Source: Nymphaea colorata (lineage: Eukaryota > Streptophyta > Magnoliopsida > Nymphaeales > Nymphaeaceae). From it: a stretch of DNA of 64,000 bases. Each line of letters begins with the position of its first letter. Within the stretch, counting starts at the first letter, position 1. Both the position numbers and the translations under genes were made by a program. Shown one piece after another: positions 23,391 to 34,759 of the stretch. The notes beneath the pieces are model-generated. The model did no database searches. It worked only from the letters and a program-made list of their open reading frames with translations, and had not been told where the DNA came from. The stretch covers positions 1,803,001 to 1,867,000 of the forward strand of contig NC_045142.1 in the NCBI RefSeq assembly GCF_008831285.2, read 5' to 3'.

Positions 23391-24138
23391 CGAGTCTCCA
23401 CAACGCACTACCATCTAACTTGTCTCCACCAAGATAGCTATATATGCTCAACAGAACAGATCTTGTTGACCAGCTCTGCCTGCAATGCGGCTAGTGTTCC
23501 AAGCAAGTATCTTCATGTGTAAACAAAGAGATCATCCTTCTTTGCTCACACAAATTCCGCAAGCATGTGATGTTGTTCTCCTTGCCGTTTATCAGGAACA
23601 AAGTCCTTCACCATTGCAGCATCGCCTTCAGGCATTTGTGCATCATCTCCTTCTACCATCGGACTCATGCCATCAGGTTCAGGGCATTCGTCCTCTTGGC
23701 AGTCGGCTGCCGAGGTTTTCCACTGTCGGCTGAACATTGTTGACAGCTTCAATCAGGACATAATTATTCCAAGATTTGCTTGCCGATATTCTCTTCGGGG
23801 TGCTAACCTCCTTGGATTTCAGGGTCCTTTGATTAATCTGAGCGTTGTGGTCGGATCTTCATCTCTTTGTTCCTTCCTGAATTTTATGCCCTCGCCCTGA
23901 CTCTTTTCATGTTGCATCTCTTCATTTCGTCTTTCATCTCCCCCATCTCTTTTCTACCATGATCCTGCAATCGCATGTCCATAGCCTCCGGATTCTGTTG
24001 CGCATCCATGATTAACCTATTTTACTTCATGTTGCCTTGAGCATGCAAAACTGCTATAGAAAGAAACGTCCTCTGCAGCAAGTGCAGCGGAAGTGATGGC
24101 CATTTGTGTGCATACTTTTGGAAGGAACTTAATAAACA
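23391..24138. other. Gene-free gap left of the retrotransposon
   Basis: No recognisable gene. The sequence up to 24139 is the insertion-site flank of the copia element and continues, in the empty site, at about 28593. Confidence 0.4.
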
Positions 24139-24143
24139 ATGTC

Positions 24144-24441
24144 CGTTGGAAAATTAAGAAGAAAAGAAAACTGAGATTTAACGTGGTTCGGCCACTGGCC
24201 TACGTCCACGAGAGAAAGAACTCTCACTCATGATCTTATTTCTTCCATCAAATACACAGGGCACATATAAAGCTACAAGGCAAGGCTTCATCGTGAAGCT
24301 AAACAACTAATTTCAAAAACAGATTGGATTACTCATCCAAAACCGGGCAAAAAAGAAGAAGGAAGGAAATCTAGATAAGGCAAGATCAACTTCAACAATA
24401 ATTTTGGTGGACGTTGGTGAAGATATCCTTCCCTTTCAACA
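24144..24441 (-). repeat. 3' LTR of the copia element
   Basis: Aligns along its full length with 28287-28591. It lacks a 7-nt segment present in the other copy near its right end. Its first plus-strand base is C where the partner has T. Confidence 0.9.
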
Positions 24442-25470
24442 CTCACCCTCAAGTGGGGCGTAAAGTTTCCAAGAGCCCCACTTGACTTTGATTTCATTAA
24501 ACATATATCTTTCTTTTGCACTTTTTCCCTTACATAATGGCAGTCGATTTCCAAATGCTTCGTTCGTTCATGAAATACCGAAATTGCAGTAATGTGGATA
24601 GCAGCCTGATTGACACAAAGCATAGGAATAGGGTAATCAACCTTGAATCCAAGCTTTTGAATGAAATTCTTTATCCAAGTGAGCTCGCTAGCAGCATTGG
24701 CCATAGACATGTATTCAACTTCTGCGCTTGACCTTGGAACAATGTTTTGTTTCTTACTTTTCCATGAAACTAAATTGCCTCCAAGAAATAAACAATAGCC
24801 TGTGATGGATTTTCTATCCAATCCTCCTGCCCAGTCTACGTCAGAATAACCTTTGATGTCAATGTTTTCATTAATTTTATACCTCAATCTTTGACCGGCC
24901 GTTTTCTTTAGATATCTCAAAACTCGATCCACCATTTTAACGTGTCTGGGTTTTGGAGCATGCATGTGTTGACTGATCAAACTTACAGCAAAAGTAATGT
25001 CGGGTCTAGTCACTGTAAGATAAATAAGTTTTTCGACCAATCTTTGATACCTACTTATATCTTCAATGACTTCGCTCTCAGGATCCTCTAGCTTACAGTA
25101 AAGATCAATAGGAATGTCAATAGGCTCAGACTCGAGTTTTCCCATCTCCTTGAGCAGATCGATGATATACTTGCGTTGAGACAGGTAAATACCTTTCTTT
25201 GATCTAGAGATTTCTATGCCCAAGAAGTATTTAAGTTTTCCCAAATCTTTGATCTCAAAGGCTTTGTGGAGAAATTTTTTCGTCTTGAGCATGATATCTA
25301 GGTCGTTTCAAGTGATGATGATGTCATAAACATATATAAGAACAATTACCACATTTTCTCCAGTTCTCCTGATGAAAATAGAATTGTCTGTATGGCTGCG
25401 GGAAAAATGTTTCATTTTAGCTACTGGTGCGAAAGTTTTCTCATAGTCTAGCCCTTGAGTCTGTGTGTAT
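24333..25470 (-). pseudogene. Copia reverse transcriptase C-part and RNase H
   Basis: Reading on the minus strand, ARLVAKGYTQTQGLDYEKTF appears near 25490-25430, but the frame then jumps to the DNSIFIRR region: the RT centre, with the usual VKNAFLHG and ALYGLKQ motifs, is missing. The polymerase motif usually written YVDD reads YVYD near 25330. A continuous frame, 25292-24333, then carries DLGKLKYFLGIEI, the SRYQRLVEKLIYLTVTRPDI region and RNase H (GYSDVDWAGG, SSAEVEY). It runs on into the left LTR. Confidence 0.85.
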
Positions 25471-25490
25471 CCTTTAGCAACTAACCTGGC

Positions 25491-25721
25491 CTAGCGTCTC
25501 TCTATGGAACCATCACTGTTGTATTTAGTTTTGTATACCCACTTACATCCAACAACTCTCTTGTTCTTAGGTAAAGTCATAATATCCCAAGTGTGATTTT
25601 TCAGTAGAGCATTCAGTTCTTCATTCATCGCTTCAATCCAAATAGATTGTTGTTTTGCTTCTTGATAAGAGCTAGGGTCATGTTGACCAGCAATAGAGCT
25701 TAAGAACACAACATGTCTCAA
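25491..25721 (-). pseudogene. Copia reverse transcriptase N-part
   Basis: Contains WIEAMNEELNALLKNHTWD and GCKWVYKTKYNSDGSIERR, the conserved entry of copia RT (RVT_2). A stop follows where the family continues into ARLVAKG. Confidence 0.85.
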
Positions 25722-25878
25722 AATACTTGTTCATAGGGTACTCACAGGCAGCAAACGCAACATAGTCTTCAAGATACTTGGGGTGTTGAGTTGTTCTTTC
25801 ATATCTTCTAATGTTACTATCTTCTTGAACTTGACTTGGTTCAAGTTGTGAGGTGTTTTCTTCAGGATGTTCAATAGG

Positions 25879-26646
25879 TTAAAGATGCTGATCAGCCGAA
25901 TAAAGAGTAAAAATCACAACATCAAACTCCTTGTAGTCGCCTATGCAAAGATGAACAAGGTTGTGTGTGGCTTTTTCCCCTTGCCCAACATAATCAATAG
26001 GGTGAAAGAAAGGAGTTTGTTCATGAAACACCACCTCACGAGAAATGAGCAGACGACTATTCTTAACATCATAGCACTTGTACTCCTTTTTTGAGGATGA
26101 ATAACCTAGAAAAATGCATTTAGTAGCTCTAGAACTTAATTTGTCGCCCTCTAGATTTTTAACGTATATTGTGCACCCAAAAACACGCATGTGAGAGATG
26201 TTAATTTCCTTTGCACTAACACTTCAAGTGGCGCCTTACCATGTCGCATTTTTGAGGGAGAGCGATTTATGATATAACATGTGGTAAGTACAACATCACT
26301 CCAAAACCACTTGGACAAATTCATTTGAAACAAAAGAGATCTTGTTACCTCTAGAATGTGTCGATTTTTCCGTTCAAAGATACCATTATTACGCTAGGGT
26401 GTTTTAACACAGGAATACTATACCATGTTCTTTCTCAAAAATATCAAAATGGTGATTTTTAAATTCTGTTCCATTGCCAGACCGAAAAACTTTAACATGT
26501 GTTCCATACTGAGCTTCAACCAACTTGTAGATTTCCTTGAACTTGGAAAACACATCATCTTTGGACTTTAGTAAATACATCCAAGTAACATGGGAAAAGT
26601 CATCAATGAATAACACATAATACTTAAAATTGGAATAAGAATCCAC
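25879..26646 (-). pseudogene. Copia integrase fragments
   Basis: 26646-26404 carries the rve core (YYVLFIDDFSHVTWMYLLKS). The second catalytic Asp, normally in RSDNGTEF, is Gly (RSGNGTEF). Frames 26333-26151 and 26190-25879 continue the C-terminal part (INRSPSKMRHGKAPLE, MRVFGC, IFLGYSSSKKEYKCYD) but are separated by stops and frame changes. Confidence 0.85.
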
Positions 26647-26738
26647 AGGCGCAAGACCTCATATGTCAGAGTGAATTAACTCAAAAGGAATACTAGGCTT
26701 GCTTTTAGAGTGAAAAAAAGGTAATCTTGTCATTTTTG

Positions 26739-27417
26739 CTAGTTTGCATATCTCACATAGGCTGGAATCAAGTTGTAGACTAGGAAAAAAAAATTTAAAG
26801 TTCTACTCAAAATATGTTCGAGACGTTGGTGCCACACTGAACCATCATCTTGCACCTTTGCCGAGAGAGCTTGCACTTTATCTTCTAAGATGTAGAGGCC
26901 ATGATCCATGTAACTTTCACCAATCTTCTTCTTCGTCACTAGGTCCTGAAGTATAATATTAGAGGGTGAAAAAATAACTTCACAATTCAAGTCTTTAGTG
27001 ATTTTGGAGACAGATAGTAAGTTAGAGGAAAGATCAGACATGTATAAGACATTTGAAGTGCAAGAGGAATCAAAGAACCGTGATTTCCTCATACCTTCGA
27101 CATTTATGTGTGACCCATTGGCTATAGTAACAGTACTTTTGTGGATGAGTAATATCATATAAAAAAGAGCTATTCATAGTCATATGTTCGCTGGCCCCTG
27201 AATTGACAATCCACTGGTTAGGGATGAACATACCTTTTTCAGCTGCAGAGTTTAACTGGGCTGAGGTAGCAACAACAGATTGAGTTCCTTTGACACTTTG
27301 AAGCAGTTCATTGATTTTTTCTAGAATTATAGGAAGGTTCAGTGTATTAGATTTTTCCCTTGTTGTAGCGACTTTGACACTTGGCTTAGCATTCTTAGGT
27401 TTGTCAACCCTCTTCAT
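26739..27417 (-). pseudogene. Copia protease and GAG-pre-integrase region
   Basis: The aspartic protease signature reads WIVNSGASEHM, where the family has DSGA or DSGAT: the catalytic Asp is Asn. The GAG-pre-integrase motif SVWHQRLEHIL follows. Two overlapping frames are needed, so at least one frameshift is present. Confidence 0.82.
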
Positions 27418-28160
27418 GTCATTAGGCCTCCCATAAATATCCCAGCAACGGTCACATGTGTGACCATCCTTTTTGCAGTAAGTGTAGATCCGTTTGGGTC
27501 GGGTTCTACCTTTAAGATCATGAGTCCTGAAGTTGCGATGAATGTAGCCCTTTCGGTTTGTTCCGCTTCACTAGTTCTAGACGAGGGATTCATCACAAGT
27601 TTCTTAGATTCATCACTTATGAGAAGGGAACATACCATAGATAGGGGCAAAGGGGTAGGAGACATAAGAATCTACTCCCTTGTATATTCATACTCAGGTT
27701 TGAGACTGGCCAGAAGCTCAAAAATTTTTTGCTGCTCACAGATTTTTTCTTTGGAGTTCAATCTCTCGAACATGGCCATAAGATAGTCCAACTCGTCCCA
27801 TTTTCCTTGTAGTTCCCCCAAATGCTCGCTAAGAGATTGAGTTTCCTTTTTGGTGTTGCGGACGCCTTGGGATAGGTGAAACATACGAGCAAGTTGGTTT
27901 TTCTCGCCATATAGATCATTGGCTTTCTTCTACATTTGAGATGCAGTTTCAACAAAGTAGAATCCTTGCGCAATCTTGGGCTCCATGGAATTGAGGAGCC
28001 AATACATGACAACATGATTATTGGATCTCCATTCCTTGTAGGATGAGTCGTCCTCGTTGGACTTGGGAAGATCATTATTGACATAGTCCACCTTCGATTT
28101 GCCACTGAGGTAGAACATAGCAGACTTGGACCATGCTATGTAATTTGAGCCATTTAGCAA
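27414..28160 (-). pseudogene. Copia gag remnant
   Basis: Begins LNGSNYIAWSKSAMFYLSGK, the typical entry of copia gag, and continues with NHVVMYWLLNSMEPKIAQGF, then FHLSQGVRNTKKETQSLSEH. A stop and frame change divide it, and a zinc-knuckle region near 27460-27430 is degenerate. Confidence 0.82.
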
Positions 28161-28286
28161 AACAAGTGATTTTGTTGCCAGGATTTGAGTGTTCCTAAAC
28201 CACTATTTTCTCCACCATCTCGGCCATGGAAAAGATGCCTGTAACAGGCAGGAAGAAGAAAGAACCCACATAATGCTATGATACCA

Positions 28287-28591
28287 TGTTGGAAAATTAA
28301 GAACAAAAGAAAACAGAGATTAAACGTGGTTCGGCCGCTGGCCTAGGTCCACGAGAAAAAGAACTCTCACTCACGATCTTATTTCTTCCATCAAATACAC
28401 AAGGCATATATAAAGCTACAAGGCAAGGCTTCATGGTGAAGCTAAACAACTAATTTCCAAAACATATTGGATGACTCGTCCAAAACAGGGCAAGAAAGAC
28501 GAAGGAAGGAAATCTAGATAAGGCAAAATCAACTTCCACAACTTGCTATAATTTTGGTGGACGTTGGTGAAGATATCCTTCCCTTTCAACA
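28287..28591 (-). repeat. 5' LTR of the copia element
   Basis: The upstream LTR in element orientation. It is followed on the minus strand by the primer-binding site at about 28286-28275. It starts and ends TGTTG..CAACA. Confidence 0.9.
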
Positions 28592-28597
28592 CTGTCC

Positions 28598-28936
28598 AAT
28601 TATCAGTTTCACAAAGGCTTCCTCTATGTTAATTTCTGATTTTACATGCAGAAACTGCAACTATAAAAAAATTGAACAAAAATCTTGCCACCGTCAAAAG
28701 ATATCATGGCACCCTAGAAGATAATATTGATACTGCAGGTTGGAGAAGGTTTGTATCTGAACAGGCCTTGTTGCTGTCTTGATCCAAGCTCATCAATAGT
28801 TTCATGTTTCTTCTTTATTTTTTTCTTCCCGGGTGAGCAGGGAGTTCTGTGCAAGCCCCCTCTATCTCCCTCGGCCCTGGGGTTTAGAGCTTGCTTTGAA
28901 ACCAATATGGTTAAGGAGAATGGTTCCCTAAGCGAG
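28598..28936 (+). other. Right flank of the copia element with a possible orphan exon
   Basis: Just right of the insertion, TTTTACATGCAG at about 28640-28651 resembles a splice acceptor and is followed by about 44 open codons (28652 to about 28782), including TIKKLNKNLATVKRYHG and ending in a stop. I do not recognise it and see no partner exon. It may be a remnant of a gene into which the element inserted. Confidence 0.25.
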
Positions 28937-29098
28937 GTGACCGCCACGAAAGTCTACACAGCGACCACCTTTTATGTGCATTGCATGCCCAACTCAGTTG
29001 CGCTACACCAAAGCGATGTGACCGCCATGGAAGTCTACACAGCTACCCCCTTTTATGTGCATTGCATGCCCAACTCAGTTGCGCTACACTATCGGGGT
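28937..29098 (+). repeat. 81-bp imperfect tandem duplication
   Basis: Two units start at 28937 and 29018 with GTGACCGCCA. Each contains AAGTCTACACAGC and TTTTATGTGCATTGCATGCC. The period of 81 is a multiple of three, and the plus-strand frame 28727-29263 reads through both as a repeated 27-residue peptide. No known domain. Confidence 0.85.
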
Positions 29099-30126
29099 TG
29101 TGTTCCTTCTTATCGTGCAACCAACAAATGTTTTTTTTTTTTGGGCCAAGGTTGGATGACATCCTTGTCCTGGCTGGAAACAGTCGAAATTTATACAAGA
29201 TGTGATCCATTTGCAACCCTAATTGGAAACGTTCGAACACCAATGGTACCCTGGCTTAAATAAAATTGCCTTGTGCGACTGCTAATAGCAACGAGTTGGT
29301 GCTGGAGATTTTTATTAAGTCAGATTGTCTTTCTGATCTCAGTGGAAATGTCAATGAGTTGGATTTAGATTGACTATCTAGCCAAACTATTTCAAAAAAG
29401 TTGAATATGCAAAAAATCTCAGCATCCAAATTAGAAAAACGGATCCGATTCAGATGTGAATCTAAAAAGTTGGGTTTGGGTTGTAATTTAAAAATCAGAT
29501 AAGGATATAATATAGACATGCGTTCAATTATGAATTCTAATCCAAATATATTAACATCCAATAAATCATATATGGTATGACGTACATTTGACTTGAATCC
29601 TAGCTTTTGACAACCTTGTATCTCATGAATTTGGTTACTATACAGCATGCAGTTTCATCACCAACTTCGAATTGTGCTTAATATTTAACTTAGATTTAAC
29701 AAAATCAACCGCGTTTATATATAGATATTACTTCTCTTGCCAGTTTGATTAATATTCCGTTTCAAAAGATAGAATCGAATTTGAGCTCCGACGCAAAATT
29801 TTGTTCTGTGGAATATGATTGTGGAATTCCACGAAGACTGGATCCTAGCTCAAGCTCGAACCAGTGACTTTCCTACAGCACTAATGGATTTTGTGGCGAA
29901 TCTACAATTCCGTGGTGGAACGAACGTCTGGTCTCTGCTTCACCTCGAGTGGATAGAGAAGAAACGACGTGGCACCGCTTCATAGGCCACTATACTCTCC
30001 TACTCATCTGATCCTCCATGCTGGCACAGTTCATGGCAGCGGAATCTAAAGCCCGGACTCAGAAGAAGAAAGGAAAGAAGAAAGGAAAGCACTGGGAAGA
30101 CAAAGGAGGAGGAAGCCGTTCCGTTC
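29099..30126. other. Gene-free region upstream of PTAC16
   Basis: Segment 29345-29570 shows MITE-like ends (AATGTCAATGAGTTGGATT and, in reverse, GATGTTAATATATTTGGATT) of the TAGRGATGTYAAT family. The final 200 bp should hold the PTAC16 promoter and 5' UTR; an AG-rich run AGAAGAAGAAAGG lies just before the start codon. No TATA box is evident. Confidence 0.4.
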
Positions 30127-32843
30127 ATGGCTCACTCTCTTGGCTCCAACTCCTTTCTTCTTAATCCCTCTCATCGTTCATCCCTCCCGTCAAAAAATCA
30201 CAGAAGGAGTTCCTTTATTTCCGCGGCGGCGCCAAAGAGGGGCATCTCCTTCCCTCCCTTTAGAGTCGGGAAGCAAGGCGACGGCGAGCCTGGGGAGGGA
30301 AGCAAGCAAGAGGCGCCGGAGAAAGGCAGAAAGAATCCGTTCAATTTCGGAAACGTGAATGTGCCTGATGTTCAGGCATTGATCCCCATCAGCCAGGCTT
30401 CAGCCTTGACGCGTCGAAAGGACAGCCAAACTGTTTTTGTTGCTGGTGCAACTGGCCAGGCCGGTGTGAGGATCACACAAACACTTCTCCGGCAGGGATA
30501 CAAGGTCCGGGCCGGCGTTCAGGACCTTGGGTTCGCGCAAGAGCTTGCTCGCATTGCTGCTAATTATAAGGTAGAGTTCTCATCTTCTTCATGACATTGA
30601 AGCTCTGTCTCTTTCCAATCAAATCAATGGCTGATCTTAGTGAGGCTCTCCTTCATCTATATCTTTCGGAATGGAAAAGGCATGACACATTGATGTTCTT
30701 GATATAAGAGTAGATTTAATGGTACCATTTTTTTTCTTTCTACTGCAATTCGTTTATCTCTGCGATTAGGATGGCTACCATTGACAATTTACAACGGTGG
30801 AGACAGTCCGAACCCTGCCAGATTATTCAGGAAACGAACTCCAGGCATCGAGCTCTTGACCTCCGATTGTCACATTTTAGGCTAACCATCTAGCTAGGTG
30901 TAAAGAGTTCTTGTTGGGATCAATTTCTAGTCCCATATCTGCAGATTTCTTCACATAGATGACTGGACCCACATGGGCTGCAAATTGCATTATTCTCTCA
31001 ATGAAATGTGAAATTGGAGGCTAAGCTGAGGCTTAAGTCATCAGCGGTTGCCTTCCAAACCTTTTTTAATCATTGTTCAGTAGGATTGCCTGTGGTTAGA
31101 CCAAGCTTAGTTCCACCATGTAATATCATGCAAAACTGTGTTTCCTTTATCCAATTTCTTTCAAAAGAATGAATGAATTTGGTAAATTAGATCTGGGAAC
31201 GGTGATAAGCAATATTAGCGGATTAGGAATGGCCTAGTCTTTGGATTCCAATCTAGCAGATATCAAGCACTCCCATTTGTTCAGTTCCAATTTTTCTGAT
31301 TCACCCTGCAATGACAGGCGATCAAACAATAGTTCACTGTAACCTGCTGTAATCCACCTTAATTTGATCGGAATGGCATAATTTCTAATCAGGCGTGACT
31401 TATGTCTTGTTGAATAACTGCATGGGAAACCATAGTCGTTTTTCGCTGTTTTCGCTGGTACCAGAATTGGAAAATGAAATCTTCACTTGATATTTTAAGG
31501 TACCGATAACAAAGAAAGCTCATACATTCTAAAAAAAAACCTATAGCTACATTTGTAGTGGAGCAGAGTATTTTTGCAATTCTTTTTGAGGAAAAGGCAA
31601 CGTGTCACCATGATATCATATTTTCATGTAAAATGAATCAGACAAGGAATTTCAGCAATTCTCAGTCTGGGTCTAAGCATGCCACTCTTATTTCATCTGT
31701 TCGAAAGGGTTGCCACCATACAAGTTGGAAAAGCCTGATGCATATTCTCGGATTACCAAAATACTTTTTGGGCCCGCCATTTTCTGATACTGGATCAATT
31801 CTTCTGACACAAACTTCTGATCCAGATAATTTCCAATGAGGAACTGAAGCGACTGAATGCTGTGGAATCTGCATTTGAGAGTCCAGAATCAATTGCAAAG
31901 GCAATTGGTAATGCCGCAAAGGCTGTTGTCACTGTAGGTCCTGGCGAGAATGGTCCGAGCACTGCGGTAACTGCATTGGATGCTCTGAAGGTGGTCCAGG
32001 GAGCTGAGCTTGCTGGTGTCCAGCATGTTGTGCTGATCTATGAAGTAGCTGTAACTCCAGTCTCCACCTACAACGTGCTAGATGGTCTCTCATCCTTCTT
32101 CTCGAACATTTTCTCCTTCAACCAAGAGCTATCCTTGCCAGAATTGCTGGCAAAAGTGGCTGAAACTGAAATTGGTTACACACTGATTAAGGCCAACCTT
32201 GCCGATGATTACTCACCAGAGAGCAGCTACAATGTTGTCATTAGACCGGAAGGGAGTGCAGCTCAAGATGACTACAAAGTAATATAGTGGGTGCAATTTT
32301 TTTTCAGGTTTAGTTCGTCTTTGTTTTCTGAAGACTTGCTTTCCAAGTGGCCTGAAATTTTGAATTCGAAATATTTGACCTTTGTGTTTTGAATGGTGCA
32401 GGTGTCAAAATCGCAGGTTGCTACCCTGGTGGCAGATGTTTTCTCAAACATAGCAATTGCAGAAAACAAGGTCAGTGAGGGCTGGATCTATGACTGAATA
32501 ACAGACCTATTCTGGATCTAGGTGCCGACTATGGACCCAACAGATCCACCAATGTTACAAAAAACTCAGGACCCACTTATGTTTTGGTCCACGATTTAAC
32601 ACCTTCATCCTCATGTTCAGGTTGTTGAAGTTGGTACAAGTCCATCGGCTCCAGCAAGATCAACTGATGAACTATTCAGGTAATGTCACTAACTTTTACT
32701 AATCCTACTGGGGCATGAATGAATTGAGTAAAACGAAATGGATCATCTCGATGCAAGTGAAATGTAATAGTTCACGGAACAAGGCCCAACACTTTGACTT
32801 AGACCTGGATAGCTTTCAGACCCAATGAACTGTTCGTCAGAAG

Positions 32844-32926
<83 letters not shown>

Positions 32927-33687
32927 TTTTCTCTGTTTGTCTGTGTGGAGAAGTACAAATCATCTGAGATGCAAAATGAGTTTCAGTATTAAGGAGCAGC
33001 TTTTTGAATAGGCATTTCACAAGGTTTTAGTAATTTTGAAATAGTCACATTGTTTTAGACTTCCAAAGTAAGCGTCTGGGAGTACTCCCTTACAGAAAGC
33101 ATCAGAAATTGGCTATCCGTGGGTGAGCTGTGAAAATGACATCTCAGTTGTGGAAATGCAGCACGATTCCAGAAGATGGAAGAAGGAAGGCCTACGCTGA
33201 AGCTGTGGCAAGAGCTAAAGCAGAGGAAGAAGCACTAGAAGCATCAAGGAAGGCACAAGAAGCAGCAGAGGCTGCAAGGAAGCTGGAAGAGGAAGTAAAG
33301 AAGCTCTCCAAACAGGAGGTAATAGCTGCCACCTTAGCAGAAGAAGCCCAAGAGAAGGCCCAAGCAGTTGGGTCTAACATTGACAAATTACTTAGTAGAG
33401 CAAAATCTGCGGGACAGGACTTCTCCTGGGAGAAATTATCATCTCAGTTTGCAGATTCCATCAAACTGAAACCAAATGAGATTCCAAAAGTTCAGTTGGC
33501 AACAATTCGTGGACAAGCAAAAGCTCAGACTTTGCCTCCAAAGAAGGCGATTGTAAAGCCACCAAAGCAGGCAAAACAACCCCAACCACCTCAGCCGAAA
33601 TTGAAACCCAATGAAAAAAAATCTGAAGTTAGGAATGTGTTTGGTGGCCTATTCAAGCAAGAGACAATCTACATTGATGATGATTGA
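30127..33687 (+). CDS. PTAC16: Plastid transcriptionally active 16 (PTAC16)
   Basis: A chloroplast protein found with the plastid transcriptionally active chromosome and thylakoid membranes; it has an atypical NAD(P)-binding fold and its exact role is unsettled. Exons 30127-30570, 31826-32278, 32402-32470, 32621-32679 and 33162-33687 join to 516 residues, close to the Arabidopsis protein (about 510). Residues 1 to about 45 are Ser/Arg-rich and look like a chloroplast transit peptide. The Rossmann motif GATGQAG lies at 107-113 within TVFVAGATGQAGVRITQTLL. The middle part keeps family words (AESIAKAIGN-like, STYNVLDG, YTLIKANL). From about 345 to 400 it is an A/E/K-rich coiled coil, and the C-terminus GGLFKQETIYIDDD is the family hallmark. 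Intron 1 (1.25 kb) and intron 4, with a 77-bp TA microsatellite, are the largest. Confidence 0.93.
32848..32924. repeat. (TA)n microsatellite in PTAC16 intron 4
   Basis: About 38 TA units without interruption, in the intron between exons 32621-32679 and 33162-33687. Confidence 0.95.
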
Positions 33688-33962
33688 AGGCAAATCTTCT
33701 GGTTACAAAGTAGTGAAAAGGGAGTTGTAGGGCCGAGATTTTGCAAGTGTATTCTTTCTCGGTGTGCTCCTTTCCAAATTTTGTGCAGAAGACATCAAGT
33801 TGCAATACGATGTACCGATATTACTTAACTTTGATTCTGTTTCCTCCCTACAACCGTTTCTTTAATACAATAACCAACAAAGTCCAGAGGATAGTTTCTT
33901 CTTGACTTGCATGCCAGAAATTTCTGGAAAGTGAATGTACCTGAAATTCTTTCATATAATTC
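33688..33962 (+). other. PTAC16 3' UTR region
   Basis: Follows the stop at 33685-33687. No strict AATAAA is present; AATACA and CAATAACC near 33865-33875 are possible weak polyadenylation signals. The last eight bases, TATAATTC at 33955-33962, are the left duplication of the next element. Confidence 0.35.
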
Positions 33963-34338
33963 TTAAGTCACACGGACACTGGTACTAGTACAGATACCGG
34001 GAAGTGGGTATGGATGCGACAATTTTAAAAAATGTGGATACGAGCATACAATAAAAGTACATATAATACACATATATATACGTGTGTGAAAAATCTCACA
34101 AAAAATGGAAAATTAATGCAAAACAGGTGAGAAAAATGTGAAATAGTTGAAAAACACATTTTGGATAATTATATATGCAAAAAATAATATGAAAAACATT
34201 AAAATTAATACGAAAAAAATGTAAAAGATAATATTTTTTTTTAAGAAGCCGTGTCAAAGTGCATCGCTGTAACCATGTCCACGTGTCGACATGTCGACAT
34301 GGGTATAGTGGCAAAATTGCTGTATCCATGTCACTTAG
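33963..34338. mobile_element. hAT-like MITE with perfect 8-bp duplication
   Basis: The left end TTAAGTCACACGGACAC pairs with the right end in reverse, CTAAGTGACATGGATAC. The flanks TATAATTC at 33955-33962 and 34339-34346 are identical. It lies between the convergent PTAC16 and potassium-transporter genes. The AT-rich core lacks coding capacity. Confidence 0.85.
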
Positions 34339-34346
34339 TATAATTC

Positions 34347-34759
34347 AATGAGGGTAAATCATATACAAGGCTATGAAAATGCCATCCACCTTGCTTAAAT
34401 TCGGTCTTGATCATCTTTAACATATGAAATTTTAATTTCGTTCTGATTCTGTTACTCCATAATTTTCATAATGGCCAAAAGTTCCAAGCTCGATGACACC
34501 TAAATGATCCTTGAAAAATGAGTGATTAAAAACCTCCCAAAAGAAAGATCAGAAGCAAGAGCCATTATCATGATTCGGAAGTAATCTGCTCAAAGCCTGA
34601 AGAAACATACAACTAAAGGCAATATAAAAACTTGAAGAGGTTCATGTTTGTAACGTATCTCGGGATTACATTCTCCTTTTCACACTACGAGATCCTGTTA
34701 TCAGTAGTAATGGAACAATCAGCATAACAGAATATAGTAAACTAGCCTTTCCCTAAGAC
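34347..34759 (-). other. 3' UTR region of the potassium-transporter gene
   Basis: Downstream of the transporter stop on the minus strand. No clear polyadenylation signal was fixed and no other gene is seen. Confidence 0.35.

Larger units (their letters stand above)
24144..28591 (-). mobile_element. Degenerate Ty1/copia LTR retrotransposon
   Basis: The element, about 4.45 kb, has two LTRs (24144-24441 and 28287-28591), starting TGTTGG (CGTTGG in the left one) and ending CAACA. A 5-bp duplication TGTCC is found at 24140-24144 and 28593-28597; with strict TG..CA borders the flanks are ATGTC and CTGTC. Next to the right LTR the minus strand reads TGGTATCATAGC, an initiator-Met tRNA primer-binding site with one mismatch to the usual TGGTATCAGAGC. 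Next to the left LTR it reads ACTTGAGGGTGAG, a polypurine tract. The domain order gag, protease, integrase, RT, RNase H is the copia order. The frame is broken by many stops, the RT core is deleted and several catalytic residues are changed, so it cannot be autonomous. By eye the LTRs differ at roughly 19 sites plus a 7-nt indel. Confidence 0.93.

Noticed and set aside
23055-23451. Repeated FWVFVQSQIS peptide
   Set aside because: It arises from the 39-bp tandem repeat, which happens to be divisible by three; two different frames both look repetitive, and there is no other coding signal.
30770-30905. Possible reverse-oriented SINE in PTAC16 intron 1
   Set aside because: The minus strand has an A-box-like TAGCTAGATGGTTAG and a weak B-box-like stretch, but there is no A-tail or flanking duplication, so the support is too thin.
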